From assembly GCA_003456455.1 (NCBI GenBank), contig DMRV01000060.1, positions 1-23,084 on the forward strand: 23,084 nt of DNA, given 5' to 3'. Below the pieces are notes generated by a model, which worked only from the letters and a program-made list of their open reading frames with translations, was not told where the DNA came from and ran no database searches. A program made the position numbers and the translations under genes. Below, piece by piece: positions 22,953 to 23,084 of the stretch (position 1 is its first letter; every line of letters starts with the position of its first letter). This stretch comes from Flavobacteriales bacterium (GTDB lineage Bacteria; Bacteroidota; Bacteroidia; UBA10329).

Positions 22953-23084
22953 TTATACCACTACTTCGGCAATCTGAATAACAGGTTCAATATTGGTGAA
23001 GTTCGGAAGGTCGCCCATGATTTTTTCAGCGTTTGGTCCAAAAGAATTTTGGAAAGCCTCTAGATTTTCGAAATACAGATTACC
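22953..23084 (-). CDS. EthD-like protein (3' end only; gene continues past the window)
   Basis: The 43 residues before the stop (22953-22955) read LYFENLEAFQNSFGPNAEKI, then MGDLPNFTNIEPVIQIAEV. This matches the C-terminal half of the EthD family, small dimeric alpha/beta-barrel (ferredoxin-like) proteins of about 100 residues. EthD was named from ethyl tert-butyl ether degradation, but most members have no known role. The start lies outside the window. A strong terminator follows directly. Confidence 0.82.
   Translation of the reverse strand, partial: GNLYFENLEAFQNSFGPNAEKIMGDLPNFTNIEPVIQIAEVVV

Overview
The window looks like a chromosomal segment of a Bacteroidota bacterium, probably a marine Flavobacteriales-type organism. 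This is inferred from a low-to-moderate GC content, absence of clear Shine-Dalgarno sequences, and gene families typical of that phylum: collagen-repeat and S74 'tail fibre' surface proteins, and a serine recombinase preceded by a small overlapping ORF. No rRNA or tRNA gene and no CRISPR array was seen.

Layout. (1) 1-3346: surface and secreted proteins on the plus strand. These are a collagen-like repeat protein cut by the window start, a YadA-head/S74 chaperone protein, and a small secreted thioredoxin-fold-like protein. (2) 3348-5321: a secreted vanadium haloperoxidase-family enzyme on the minus strand. (3) 5405-11574: three large multi-pass GT-C glycosyltransferase-like proteins with C-terminal TPRs. 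Two are paralogues arranged tail to tail; the third resembles the TMTC family. (4) 11567-15520: a minus-strand operon of a UbiA-family phosphoribosyl-polyprenyl-phosphate synthase, a one-chain DprE1-DprE2 fusion, and a polytopic membrane protein of unknown function. (5) About 15540-19676: an accessory island with palindromes, a zinc-ribbon gene and a small membrane-protein gene, a divergent MerR-like regulator, a 59-codon ORF and a large serine recombinase, followed by two coding remnants of unrelated genes. (6) 19673-23084: housekeeping-type small genes (DoxX-like, DUF1801, OsmC), a minus-strand run of an SMR/EamA-like transporter, a paraoxonase-like propeller and a membrane protein with an apparent frameshift, and the 3' end of an EthD-like gene.

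The main biological idea is regions 3 and 4 together. In mycobacteria a UbiA-family enzyme, a phosphatase, DprE1 and DprE2 make decaprenyl-phosphoryl-arabinose, the donor for membrane GT-C arabinosyltransferases. Here the UbiA step and a fused DprE1-DprE2 lie next to three GT-C-like, TPR-tailed proteins. This suggests a Bacteroidota pathway that makes a polyprenyl-phosphoryl pentose and uses it outside the membrane on a glycan or protein. The enzyme assignments rest on clear motifs; the link to the neighbouring transferases is inference from position and fold class.
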